A stretch of 52,270 nt of DNA from positions 1 to 52,270 of the forward strand of contig CAMAVC010000012.1 in NCBI GenBank assembly GCA_945861585.1, read 5' to 3'. A model generated the notes under the pieces. That model was given only the letters and a program-made list of their open reading frames with translations. It was not told where the DNA came from and did no database searches. This document shows, piece by piece, positions 15,372 to 24,278 of this stretch (the stretch's first letter is position 1; every line of letters begins with the position of its first letter). Position numbers and translations under genes: made by a program. This stretch comes from Planctomicrobium piriforme. Lineage in GTDB: Bacteria > Planctomycetota > Planctomycetia > Pirellulales > UBA1268.

Positions 15372-15393
15372 CGCTGCCGCAGGGCCGCCCGCG

Positions 15394-17418
15394 TCAGGCG
15401 CGCGCGAAACGCCGGAACGCCGCGATGCGGAGCGGCCCCTGCAGGCTGCCAAACGCCCCCACGCGGGCTCCGCTGGTGGCGACGTGCAGCACGCCCTGGC
15501 TGCCGCCCGCGTCGCCCTGCGTGGCGTAGAACCGGTCGATTTTGCCGTCGCCATCGAGGTCGATCGGTGCCATGAACACGGGGGCGTTTGGCCGGGCCAA
15601 TCCTGCGAACGCCGTCGATGTCACGAGCGTCGCAGACGCGGCCTGATCCGCGCGGCCGTTGTAGACCCGTGTCACGGCGCCACCGCCCCGACCTGCCGCC
15701 ACGACGATGTCGTCGATCGTGTCGGCGTTCAGCCGGCCCGCGGACACCGCCACGCCCCCCACCTGCTGCACGGGGAACGGCAGGATCGTCGACACGATCC
15801 GGGGGGTGGCGGACACGTCGTAGACCAACACGGTCGAACGCATGCCGGCCCCGCTGCCGACGACGATCTCCATGCGGCCATCGGCCACCGCAGCGTTCGT
15901 GAGCCTGCCCTGGCTGAAGGTGCCGACATCGGCCACGGTCACCGTCGCTCCGCCATCGAATCGGGCGTTGAATGGAGTAAACGTGCGGTAGGGAGTGTTT
16001 TCGATCGGATCGGCGGCGTTCACCGAGCGGAAGGCGCTGACGGTGCCGCCACCGCGCGACATCGCGGCCACAAGGTCTTCGCGACGATCGCCGTCGAGGT
16101 CGCCCACTGAAACCTCGACGCCGCCCGTGTAGGCGGTGCCGAAGGGCAGCGTCCGATAGGCTGGCATCTCCGTGAGAATGATCGTGCTGCCCGACGTCTG
16201 CTGGCGAAAGACGCGAATCTCGCCCACGCGGCCCGGGCCCGACCCGGCGATCAGTTCGGCGGTGCCGTCAGCGTCGACATCGCCCAGCGCAACCCGCACG
16301 CCGCCGCGAAACGCGGGCTCGAATGCCGTCGCCTGAGCAAGCACCACGCCCGTCGCCGAATCGACGAGCCGCACCACCGGAACGCTGGCCGGACCGATCT
16401 CGGCCCCCACCGCGAACAGCGGCCGGAACGGGGCTGCTTCCCTGACGACCGTGAACTGGTCTTCCTTGAAGTCGGTCGGATCGAACACGGACGCCGCCCG
16501 CACCGTGATCACCGCCGTGCCCGAGCGGCCGGGGGCATGCTCCAGCCGCAGGTCGGTGCTCCCGGATGGACCGACGAATGTGGCCGTGACGAGCGCTGGA
16601 TCGCTGCTCGTCACCGTGTAGACGAGCTCACCCACGCGGCGAATCGATGGCAGCGTCACGTACTGCGATGGCTGCACGACGTAGCCGGACGGCAGCGTGG
16701 CAGGTGCGTTGCGCAGAGGCAGATCGTCGAACGGCGAACCGAAGTCGTATGTGGGCACCGCCGCCATGGCATCGACCGCCGTCATGCCACCGCCCAGCAC
16801 GCGGCCAAACGCCGTGAAGCCGCCGTTCTGGAAGTCGAGATTCGCAGAGTTGTCGCCCAGATTGACGAACCACTGATTCGTGGCACTGTTGGGATCACTG
16901 CCAACCTTGGCCATCGCGATCGTGCCACGGACATTCGTGTTGCCCGGTTCATTCGCCACCGGGGGCCGCGCCGCGATCGTCGGCGGCACGCCGCCCGGCA
17001 GGTTCGAGGCGACGGTGGGCGCCCGAAAGCCTCCCCCCTGCACCACGAACGGGTCGTTCGTCAGCGTCCGCGCGCTGCGGTGAATGATTGTGTTGGTGTA
17101 GTCGCCCCGATCGACGTAGCCCAGAAAGTTGGCGACCGTCAGCGGCGTCGTGCGGGTGCGGCTCGGGCCAGCCTGGTCGAACAGTTCGACGAAGAACCGA
17201 TCGTTTGGAGAGACGGCATTCGTGGCGAACTGCACGACCGAGCCGGTGACGGCAGTGTCGTTGAACCGCCCGGCGACGCTGATCGTCTGCGACGTGGCGG
17301 AGGCCGGGGCCGTGATATCGGCCAGCGGGCTCACGACCGTCACGGCGAGCGCCAGCCGGGATTCGAGCGGTTCGGCCGCCCCGAGGGTGCGGCGGCGGAG
17401 TTTTGATCGCGACATCAT
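15394..17418 (-). CDS. Secreted cyclophilin-type peptidyl-prolyl isomerase fused to FG-GAP repeats
   Basis: A 674-aa surface protein. The N-terminus has an arginine-rich start and LESRLAL, a variant of the planctomycete LEPRxLL motif. A cyclophilin-like domain follows (about 70-225: VANFLGYVDRGDYTNTIIHR, VVQGGGF, GTIAMAKV, QWFVNLGDN, FTAFGRVLGGG). A beta sandwich segment (about 260-340) links to four or more FG-GAP/VCBS-type repeats with Ca-binding loops such as GDVDADG, GDLDGDR and IDLDGDGKID. The start is the first of two ATGs at 17418, with GGAGG eight bases upstream. A folding catalyst joined to a propeller suggests an extracellular or surface role; substrate unknown. Confidence 0.9.
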   Translation of the reverse strand: MMSRSKLRRRTLGAAEPLESRLALAVTVVSPLADITAPASATSQTISVAGRFNDTAVTGSVVQFATNAVSPNDRFFVELFDQAGPSRTRTTPLTVANFLGYVDRGDYTNTIIHRSARTLTNDPFVVQGGGFRAPTVASNLPGGVPPTIAARPPVANEPGNTNVRGTIAMAKVGSDPNSATNQWFVNLGDNSANLDFQNGGFTAFGRVLGGGMTAVDAMAAVPTYDFGSPFDDLPLRNAPATLPSGYVVQPSQYVTLPSIRRVGELVYTVTSSDPALVTATFVGPSGSTDLRLEHAPGRSGTAVITVRAASVFDPTDFKEDQFTVVREAAPFRPLFAVGAEIGPASVPVVRLVDSATGVVLAQATAFEPAFRGGVRVALGDVDADGTAELIAGSGPGRVGEIRVFRQQTSGSTIILTEMPAYRTLPFGTAYTGGVEVSVGDLDGDRREDLVAAMSRGGGTVSAFRSVNAADPIENTPYRTFTPFNARFDGGATVTVADVGTFSQGRLTNAAVADGRMEIVVGSGAGMRSTVLVYDVSATPRIVSTILPFPVQQVGGVAVSAGRLNADTIDDIVVAAGRGGGAVTRVYNGRADQAASATLVTSTAFAGLARPNAPVFMAPIDLDGDGKIDRFYATQGDAGGSQGVLHVATSGARVGAFGSLQGPLRIAAFRRFARA

Positions 17419-17515
17419 CGGCTTGGCCTCCGCTGCGGGGCGCCGTGGGGCGCACGCATCCCTACGGGTAGACATACCCCATGGTTCGGACCCGGGCAAT
17501 TTTCGGGCCGGCTGC

Positions 17516-18004
17516 CTAGTTGCCGCCCCGGAAAATCCGCCGCGCCTCGTCGACGAGCAACGCGATGCCGGCATCGCTCCCGACCCCGGGCAGGTAGACA
17601 AACGCGCCCATTTGGCGGGCCCAGCATTCCTCGTCGTCAGCACCGCCCGGCATGCCCCCGGCATCCGTCGGCCGCCCGCAGACGGCCAGCAACGCGCCCT
17701 GCCCTGCGGCGAGCGTTTCGGCCATCGCCCGGGCCTCGTCGACACGGCCGTCGAGGGGGTGGGCGATGTCGATGAACGCGAGGGTGCACTCCGCGTTCAC
17801 CGACCGCCATGCGGCGGCGAGCGACGAGGGCGAGCGACACAGCCCCCCGCAGCCGACGACGATCGACCGCAGGCGGTCGCGCAGTGACTCGTAGCCGGTG
17901 AGCACGAGGGTGGCGAGGGGGCGGGTGCCCGCGTCGGCCGGTGCCCGGCCGAGGTCATTGCGCCACACGACTTCCGAAACCATGCCGGCGGCACGAACGA
18001 TCAT
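17516..18004 (-). CDS. Hypothetical protein, response-regulator-like fold
   Basis: A 162-aa protein. RPLATLVLTGYESLRDRLRSIV, then ECTLAFIDIAHPLDG and ALLAVCGRP and GAFVYLPGVGSD resemble the strand order of a receiver domain, but the phosphoacceptor context is not clear (D in FIDIAH is a candidate). I start it at ATG 18004, seven bases after an AGG; ATG 17983 is possible. It precedes the secreted cyclophilin gene on the same strand with 97 bases between. Not assigned to a family. Confidence 0.55.
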   Translation of the reverse strand: MIVRAAGMVSEVVWRNDLGRAPADAGTRPLATLVLTGYESLRDRLRSIVVGCGGLCRSPSSLAAAWRSVNAECTLAFIDIAHPLDGRVDEARAMAETLAAGQGALLAVCGRPTDAGGMPGGADDEECWARQMGAFVYLPGVGSDAGIALLVDEARRIFRGGN

Positions 18005-18185
18005 CACGGCACCTGCGCAGGAAGAGGAATCTCCTCGGCCTACGCTGCGCCGGAATTCCCACGCGACCGCGTGGATCGTCCAGCAACTCGTCGTCCGCAC
18101 TGTTCAACGATGGCGCCGGCCTGCCCGGCGGGCAACCGGGCGACCAAACACCGTCGTCGTCCCCCGCTCTGTGGCAGATGCGCGG

Positions 18186-18491
18186 TCAGGACACTTCGCG
18201 TGCCCGATGCTCCCCGGCGGGCGAGCGGGCGGACGCACGCGGCTGCACCGCGTCGCCGGCGGTCAGCAGTCGCTCGAGCACGGCGCGGGCGTCGAGCCCG
18301 CTCTCGATGCCATCTTCGACGAGATAGGCGATTTCGTCGTCGTCGAGTTCGATCCGGCGATCGCGCTGGATCGCGATCGCAAGTGCGGACCGATCGCCGG
18401 GACCAACCGTCGCGCCGAGCCAGGCGCGGATGGCCTCGAGCGGGGCGAGCGCTTTCAGCGTGTTGAGGCGTTCCTGTTCAACGGTCGTCAT
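18186..18491 (-). CDS. Hypothetical acidic protein, 101 aa
   Basis: A small soluble protein beginning MTTVEQERLN at ATG 18491, preceded by a strong GGAGGGG five bases upstream. It is helical and acidic (RRIELDDDEIAYLVEDGIESGLDARAVLERLL), ending in an Arg/Ser/Ala tail. No family recognised and no membrane segment. The ribosome site makes it a credible gene; its role is unknown. Confidence 0.6.
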   Translation of the reverse strand: MTTVEQERLNTLKALAPLEAIRAWLGATVGPGDRSALAIAIQRDRRIELDDDEIAYLVEDGIESGLDARAVLERLLTAGDAVQPRASARSPAGEHRAREVS

Positions 18492-18657
18492 GAATTCCCC
18501 TCCGTGAGATGCGCGGGGCGGCATCGTCCCCCCCGATCAGGGCGAACTCTACGTGGCCATGCGCCGAAAAGCAACCATCCGGCCGCTGCCATGCCAGCAC
18601 AGATCGACCGCGGCTTCACGCTGGCGAACCTGGGTGATCTGCGCCCAGGCGCGAGCG

Positions 18658-19098
18658 TCACTCGGCCGTCGACTCCGTCGATTGCCGCCGCACCGCAGTC
18701 GGATCGGCCACGAGTTCCAAGTCGATGACCGTCGGCCCTGGGCCGATCTCGTGCCAAAACGTGTTGTCGCTCATGTAGCGGGGATGCACTTTGGCAGAAC
18801 TTCCTTCAGGCACGGTGACTCGTACGTGGTTCAGCCCCACCACCCCACCATACGCCTTTTTGCCGGTACGGAAGGCACGATAGCGTCCGTCGGCGTCGGT
18901 GTTCCCATAGGCTGTGGGAAGCACCTTCTTGCCGGGAGGCATCTGTGACTGATCCGGTTCAAACTGAATAATCACGCCCTCGACCGGCTTCCCATCGACC
19001 GTGACGCGCCCGGTGACCTCCACGATCTTGCCTCCCTCGATTCGATTGCACCCTGTTCCCGCCAACACAAGTGCGATGACCCAACACCGTGGTTTCAT
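18658..19098 (-). CDS. Carboxypeptidase-regulatory-like lipoprotein
   Basis: A 146-aa lipoprotein: signal peptide with lipobox LAGTGC (Cys about 17), then EVTGRVTVDGKPVEGVIIQFEP, GNTDADGRYRAF and NHVRVTVP, the transthyretin/CarboxypepD_reg-like beta fold. This type follows DUF1559 genes in planctomycetes again and again. It starts 39 bases after the DUF1559 gene at 19138-20172 (AAAGAGGG ribosome site), so the two are an operon. A similar lipoprotein follows the other DUF1559 gene at 21530. Presumably anchored on the periplasmic side of a membrane. Confidence 0.88.
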   Translation of the reverse strand: MKPRCWVIALVLAGTGCNRIEGGKIVEVTGRVTVDGKPVEGVIIQFEPDQSQMPPGKKVLPTAYGNTDADGRYRAFRTGKKAYGGVVGLNHVRVTVPEGSSAKVHPRYMSDNTFWHEIGPGPTVIDLELVADPTAVRRQSTESTAE

Positions 19099-19137
19099 AC
19101 TCGGCCCTCTTTCCGCTCAAAACCGATTTGTTGGCGA

Positions 19138-20172
19138 CTAGTACCGAGATGGATCGACCAGGTTTCGGTCATTTCGGTTCGCCAAAGCCCCGAGGCCGTA
19201 GACAGTCGGATTCTGCGACACAACGAGTTCTGAAATGCCATCGGTGATGAAAGCGACCGAACCATCCGCAAACAGGTATTGCACTCCGTTGGGGTGCGAG
19301 CTCGACAACCCCTTCCCACGGTTGTCAGTCGCATAGAGGTCATAAACGTCCCAGTTTTGCTTGAAGCCGGTCCGCCCCAACGTCGCGCATGTACCGCCAG
19401 GCCCGAAGTCGTCGGCATTGCCCGTGCCAGTCCACGAGGCTGCGAGGCCCTTGATCTCGCGCTCCCCGACCATGATCGTCTTGCTCGTGCCGTCTGTGAT
19501 TTCACTGATCCTCAGGCCGAGCGGTCCACGACCTGGCGGCGACCCACTCTCGTCATCCACGCCAAAAAAAACTCCTCCTGTGTCGAAATTCTTATATGGG
19601 GCGTTATAGGTGCCAGTGATTAACTGCGTTCCTGCGACGCCAACGTAGTTGGCTGTGGCCAATGGGAATGCACCGCCATTAAGAAGAGATCCCGACGCCG
19701 TTTGATCGGCAAACCGGCTTTTCTCGCGAAGATCCGGTGAGCGATCCGAAGGGCACCGAAATTGGGCAATCTTCGTCTGCAAGGCCGCGATGTCCTCTGG
19801 CGCGGCACTCCCGACACACACGCTGCTCAACTTCCGCTTATCGGGGCTCAGCCGTGCGTAGAGATCCGCCTGCTCCATGAAGGGCAGGATGAACGTGCCC
19901 CAGCCCCAACACGGCTCGTTGACGCCGTAGTACGTGTAACCAGCAGGATAGGCCTTCCGCGTGCTCTCGTGATTGAGGATCGCGAGCCCGATCTGCTTGA
20001 GGTTGTTTTGACAGGAACTCCGTCGAGCCGACTCCCGTGCCGCCTGCACGGCGGGCAGCAAAAGCCCAACGAGCACCCCGATGATGGCGATGACCACCAG
20101 GAGTTCCACGAGCGTGAAGCCCCGTCGCCCCGCGGCACAGTGATGCCCTGACACCTCGTGTCGATGATGCAT
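19138..20172 (-). CDS. DUF1559 protein with prepilin-type N-terminus
   Basis: A 344-aa pseudopilin-like protein. RRGFTLVELLVVIAIIGVL (about 16-34) is a type IV prepilin cleavage/methylation site with cleavage expected after G18, followed by the hydrophobic helix. The rest is the DUF1559 domain (SBP_bac_10): ARRSSCQNNLKQIGLAILNHES near the front, DGTSKTIMVGER in the middle and HPNGVQYLFADGSVAFI near the end. The start ATG 20172 has GGGGG five bases upstream; longer in-frame starts lie beyond it. Divergent from the paralogue at 20327 across 154 bp. Slightly lower GC than the flanking genes. Confidence 0.92.
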   Translation of the reverse strand: MHHRHEVSGHHCAAGRRGFTLVELLVVIAIIGVLVGLLLPAVQAARESARRSSCQNNLKQIGLAILNHESTRKAYPAGYTYYGVNEPCWGWGTFILPFMEQADLYARLSPDKRKLSSVCVGSAAPEDIAALQTKIAQFRCPSDRSPDLREKSRFADQTASGSLLNGGAFPLATANYVGVAGTQLITGTYNAPYKNFDTGGVFFGVDDESGSPPGRGPLGLRISEITDGTSKTIMVGEREIKGLAASWTGTGNADDFGPGGTCATLGRTGFKQNWDVYDLYATDNRGKGLSSSHPNGVQYLFADGSVAFITDGISELVVSQNPTVYGLGALANRNDRNLVDPSRY

Positions 20173-20242
20173 GCTTTCCCCCGGCATTTTGGAAAGGAAT
20201 TCCGACATTTGCCTGTCGAACTTTTCCCGTTTTCGCCAATGA

Positions 20243-20271
20243 ATTATAATGAATTGAGGTTTTGTAGTAAA
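20243..20271 (-). promoter_or_regulatory. Candidate promoter of the leftward DUF1559 gene
   Basis: On the minus strand TTTACT (20271-20266) and TATAAT (20248-20243) are 17 bases apart. The -10 lies in the palindrome ATTATAAT (20243-20250), so the plus strand also shows TATAAT at 20245-20250, about 75 bases before the rightward DUF1559 gene. Both divergent genes could use this element. Confidence 0.45.
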
Positions 20272-20326
20272 GCAACTTTCAGGCAAACTGCCTGGCGAGG
20301 GGACTGGATTTCCAAAGGGGGATGCC

Positions 20327-21526
20327 ATGGGTTGCGTGCTCATCGGGAAGGACTCCAATCGCTCCGCTGCGGGGTCTGTCCGTGGATTCACGCTCGTCGA
20401 ACTGCTCGTCGTGATCGCGATCATCGGGGTGTTGATCGGAATCCTTCTGCCTGCCGTGCAATCCGCGCGCGAGGCGGCCCGACGGTCGGCATGCACGAAC
20501 AAGATCAAGCAGGTGGCGCTGGCGGCGATCAACTACGCTGAAACCAAGAAGGCACTCCCGAGCCGCAACGGCGGCACGTGCTGCCATAACAACAACGCCA
20601 ATGATCCGACAAAGTCGACGGACCGATCGAATAACGCCGGCCGGAGAAGTGCCTTCGTCGAGTTGCTGCCCTACATGGAAGAGGTCGTGATGTACGACAA
20701 GATCGAAGCAGGTGATGTCAACAATGCGAAGGGCGGTCCGTACGCTTATAACTTGAATAACCCTGTCTATGCGCAGTGGAATACCGCACCTTCAACGCTC
20801 TCTTGCCCCGACGAAACCGCACCTTACCTCTCTCGCGGTCACAATTACGCTCTTTGCTTGGCCGATTCAGGCACGTTCTCGCACAATGTGACGAACGCCA
20901 CCAATCCAAATGTGGCGGCCGCAGCGGGGCGGGGGTTGTGGAATGTCGGTGCTTGGATCAACTCGTCTTCTTCACCGCCTTCGCGGGTCAACACGGGCGT
21001 CAAGTTCCGGGAGTGCACAGACGGTCTCAGCAAGACGATCCTGCTCGGCGAGCGCTTGCGTGCAACAGTCAACAATCAGTCGTGGGCCCCCAGTGCTGGG
21101 CAGCCAATCACGACCGCAATAGCTCAAGTACCTGCCATTTCGACGTCGCCGAGTGCGTGTTTGGCGGTATCCGATGGCAGCCAGTACATCGCGGGCACGC
21201 AGGTCAAGTCGACCTGGGGCATGCTTTGGACCGATGGCCAGGCAGAGCGTGTGGGATTTCACACGATCCTTCCGCCGAATGCGCCGTCGTGCGGAGGCAC
21301 GTCCGCGAACGCGGACAACACCGTCGCTGTCCTGCCGCCGACAAGCGGCCATCCGGGCGGTGTGAATGTCGCCTTCGGCGACGGAGCCGTGGCCTTCATC
21401 ACCGATTCGATCGACACCGGAAACCTTGGCGTTCCGATCGCGCACACATCTGCAGTCCCCAGCCCCTACGGCGTCTGGGGCGCGCTGGGCACGAAGGCCG
21501 GCGGTGAGGGCGTGTCGGGCTACTGA
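20327..21526 (+). CDS. DUF1559 protein with prepilin-type N-terminus
   Basis: A 399-aa protein with the prepilin motif VRGFTLVELLVVIAIIGVL (cleavage after G20), the DUF1559 opening ARRSACTNKIKQVALAAINYAE, DGLSKTILLGERL in the middle and HPGGVNVAFGDGAVAFITDSID at the end. GGGGG lies five bases before ATG 20327. It is longer than the divergent paralogue by an insertion in the central region containing several cysteines. It is the first gene of a tight rightward operon (lipoprotein, DUF1592-type, DUF1552, hydrolase, TOPRIM). Confidence 0.92.
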   Translation: MGCVLIGKDSNRSAAGSVRGFTLVELLVVIAIIGVLIGILLPAVQSAREAARRSACTNKIKQVALAAINYAETKKALPSRNGGTCCHNNNANDPTKSTDRSNNAGRRSAFVELLPYMEEVVMYDKIEAGDVNNAKGGPYAYNLNNPVYAQWNTAPSTLSCPDETAPYLSRGHNYALCLADSGTFSHNVTNATNPNVAAAAGRGLWNVGAWINSSSSPPSRVNTGVKFRECTDGLSKTILLGERLRATVNNQSWAPSAGQPITTAIAQVPAISTSPSACLAVSDGSQYIAGTQVKSTWGMLWTDGQAERVGFHTILPPNAPSCGGTSANADNTVAVLPPTSGHPGGVNVAFGDGAVAFITDSIDTGNLGVPIAHTSAVPSPYGVWGALGTKAGGEGVSGY

Positions 21527-21529
21527 AAC

Positions 21530-22000
21530 ATGAGCGCGCACGGACGTCCCCTGAACATGCGACACGGCACGGTGCTTCTGCTCGCGTCTTGCTTGTATTT
21601 CACCGGATGTGAAGCGGTCCCCGAGCACCAGAAGGGCACGGTTCCCGTGACGGGAGTCGTGACATTCAGCGGCTCTCCTGTCGCGGGGGCCACGGTCACG
21701 TTCCTGGCTGCCAAGGATGGGCGATCCGCCTCCGCGATCACGGACGCTCAGGGGCTCTACGCCCTGACGACGTTTCGCCGGGGTGACGGCGCCCTCCCGG
21801 GCGACTACAACGTGATCGTGATGAAATTCGAGGTTGTCACCGGCGGCCAGACCGGAAAAAACTATGTGCCCGTCCAAGAAACCCCCGAGCCCAAGAACCA
21901 ACTCCCGGCCCGGTACGGACAGCCCGGCAAGTCGGGCCTCAAGGCCACGGTTCCTGCGGATGCCAAAGCCAATGCCTTCGACTTCGCGCTATCGCCCTGA
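21530..22000 (+). CDS. Carboxypeptidase-regulatory-like lipoprotein
   Basis: A 156-aa protein starting three bases after the DUF1559 stop. The signal segment ends in YFTGC, a tolerable lipobox with Cys near residue 27. The mature part has PVTGVVTFSGSPVAGATVTFLA and DAQGLYALTTFRRGDGALPGDYNVIV, the same beta fold as the lipoprotein at 18658. M10 (21557) is an alternative start that gives a shorter signal peptide. Cotranscribed with its neighbours. Confidence 0.87.
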   Translation: MSAHGRPLNMRHGTVLLLASCLYFTGCEAVPEHQKGTVPVTGVVTFSGSPVAGATVTFLAAKDGRSASAITDAQGLYALTTFRRGDGALPGDYNVIVMKFEVVTGGQTGKNYVPVQETPEPKNQLPARYGQPGKSGLKATVPADAKANAFDFALSP

Positions 22001-22013
22001 CGACCGTCGGGCC

Positions 22014-24278
22014 ATGCGCCAGCATTGGTTCGTCGCCACGTTCGGGCTCGCTGTGACGGCCCTCATCGCGTCCCCGCCTGTGCGGGCCGCCTCCTACGAG
22101 GCCGACATCCGCCCGATCCTGGAGCGCTATTGCTTCGACTGCCACTCGGGCGACCGGGCCGAGGCAGGCATCACGCTCGACACCTACAAGGAGTCGCGGG
22201 CCAAGACGCACGAGCGGAAGGCCTGGGTGAAGGTGCTCCGCCAGCTGGAGGGCCGCGCCATGCCCCCCGACGATGCCGAGCAGCCGACGCGCGAGGAGGC
22301 CGCCGCGGTCCAGCGCTGGATCACCGCCTACGCCCTCGTGCCCGACTGTTCGAAGGGGGAGCGGCCCGGGCGGGTGACCGTGCGCCGGCTGAACCGCGAG
22401 GAATACAACAACACCGTCCGCGATCTCTTCGGGATCGACGCCCGCCCCGCCGACGATTTTCCGTCGGACGAGATCGGCTACGGCTTTGATACCATCGGCG
22501 ACGTGCTCTCGATTCCACCGGTGCTCCTCGACCACTACATCGACGCGGCCGAGGCGGTCGCCCGGGCTGTGATCGCAAGCACCGACGCCGATGCTGCTCC
22601 GACCCGCCGGATCGAGGGCGGCCGGCTCAACTCCACCGGCCAGTTCGTTCGCGAGATCGAGATCGCCGAGGAGGGCAACTACGTGCTCCGCGTCATGGCC
22701 TGGGGCGATCAGGCCGGGCCGGATCCCTGCCGGATGATGATCGGCGTCGACGGCAAGCCCCGCCGCAAGGCCGAGGTGTCGAACGGCCCCGGCGCGCCTT
22801 TGGAATACGACGTGAAACTCCGGCTCGACCGGGGGAAGCATCAGTTCGCCGTCGCCTTCCTCAACGACTTCTACGACAAGGCCGAAAAGGATCCGAAGAA
22901 GCGCGACCGCAATCTCGCCATCGATCGCGTCACGCTCGCCGGTCCGGTGGGCATCCTTCCCGCGGCGCTTCCCGCCTCGCACACGCGATTCTTCTCGAAG
23001 CCACTCGATCCGAAGGCCGACCTCAGCGAGCAGACGGAGGCCTTCAAATCGCTGCTCGAGCCGGTGGCCTCGCGGGCCTTCCGACGTCCCGCAACGAGCG
23101 ACGAGCTCGACGGACTTGCCGCCATATTCTTCGCGGCCCGCCGCGAGGGAGAGACGGTCGAGCGGTCTGCCCAGCTCGCGATCTCGGCGCTCCTCGTCTC
23201 GCCCTCATTCCTCCTGCGGTTCGAGGGCGACCCGCCGCCGGGCAGAATCCGCACTCTCAACGACTACGAACTGGCGGCACGGCTGTCGTACTTTCTGTGG
23301 AGCAGCCTGCCCGACGACGAACTCTTCCGCGCGGCTGCCCGAGGAGAGGTCCACACGCCCGAGCAACTCGCCGCCCAGGCCAGCCGAATGCTTCGGGACC
23401 CGAAGGCCGAAGCACTCGTCAAGAACTTCGCCGGCCAGTGGCTGCAACTCCGCGGGCTGGACGAGGTGCGGCCCGATCCGAAGCGGTTTCCCGGGTTCGA
23501 CGCCGACCTGCGGGCGTCGTTTCGCCGCGAGACGGAGGAATTTTTTTCGTACATCGTGCGTGAAGACCGCAGCATGCTCGAGTTTCTCGACGCCGACTAC
23601 ACGTTCGTCAACGAACGGCTTGCCCGACACTACGGCCTCGCCGACGTGAAGGGGGCGGAGTTTCGCCGCGTATCTCTCGACAGGCAAAAACGCGGCGGAC
23701 TCCTCGGCCAGGCCAGCATCCTCACGGTCACCTCCAACGCCACCCGCACCAGCCCGGTGAAGCGAGGGAAGTGGATCCTCGAAAACCTGTTCGCATCGCC
23801 GCCCCCCGACCCGCCGCCGAACGTGCCCGAACTCGACGGCGACAACGCGAAGCTGGTGGGCACACTTCGGCAGCGGATGGAGCAGCACCGGGCCGACCCC
23901 TCGTGCGCCTCATGCCACAAGCTCATGGATCCCCTCGGCTTCGGCCTCGAAAACTACGACGCCGTCGGCGCCTGGCGCGAGCGCGAAGGCGATGCGGCCG
24001 TGGACGCCGGCGGCGAACTGCCCGATGGCCGGCGTTTCCAGGGGCCGGCCGAACTCCGCGAAATCCTCACGGCCCGGAAGGACGAGTTTCGCCGCTGCCT
24101 CGTTGAAAAGCTGCTGACCTACGGTCTTGGCCGGGGGCTGGAATATTATGATGCGTGCGCCGTGGAGCGGATCGCGTCGGCCTCGGCCTCGGGAGGCGAC
24201 CGCTTCTCGGTGATCGTCGCGGAGATCGTGAAGAGCCCTGCATTTCGGCAACGGGAATCGGGGGCAGACATCAAATGA
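22014..24278 (+). CDS. DUF1587/1592/1588/1585 cytochrome c-type protein
   Basis: A 754-aa secreted protein of the large planctomycete family that joins a planctomycete cytochrome c domain (PSC-type) to DUF1587, DUF1592, DUF1588 and DUF1585. The signal peptide (about 1-25) is followed by ILERYCFDCHSG (heme motif C40-x-x-C43-H44), then VTVRRLNREEYNNTVRDLFGID (DUF1587), ELAARLSYFLWSSLPDDELF (DUF1592), RGGLLGQASILTVTSNATRTSPVKRG (DUF1588) and CASCHKLMDPLGFGLENYDAVG (second CxxCH, near residue 630). The start ATG 22014 is 13 bases after the lipoprotein. Family members are always paired with DUF1552 genes; the reaction is not established. Confidence 0.93.
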   Translation: MRQHWFVATFGLAVTALIASPPVRAASYEADIRPILERYCFDCHSGDRAEAGITLDTYKESRAKTHERKAWVKVLRQLEGRAMPPDDAEQPTREEAAAVQRWITAYALVPDCSKGERPGRVTVRRLNREEYNNTVRDLFGIDARPADDFPSDEIGYGFDTIGDVLSIPPVLLDHYIDAAEAVARAVIASTDADAAPTRRIEGGRLNSTGQFVREIEIAEEGNYVLRVMAWGDQAGPDPCRMMIGVDGKPRRKAEVSNGPGAPLEYDVKLRLDRGKHQFAVAFLNDFYDKAEKDPKKRDRNLAIDRVTLAGPVGILPAALPASHTRFFSKPLDPKADLSEQTEAFKSLLEPVASRAFRRPATSDELDGLAAIFFAARREGETVERSAQLAISALLVSPSFLLRFEGDPPPGRIRTLNDYELAARLSYFLWSSLPDDELFRAAARGEVHTPEQLAAQASRMLRDPKAEALVKNFAGQWLQLRGLDEVRPDPKRFPGFDADLRASFRRETEEFFSYIVREDRSMLEFLDADYTFVNERLARHYGLADVKGAEFRRVSLDRQKRGGLLGQASILTVTSNATRTSPVKRGKWILENLFASPPPDPPPNVPELDGDNAKLVGTLRQRMEQHRADPSCASCHKLMDPLGFGLENYDAVGAWREREGDAAVDAGGELPDGRRFQGPAELREILTARKDEFRRCLVEKLLTYGLGRGLEYYDACAVERIASASASGGDRFSVIVAEIVKSPAFRQRESGADIK

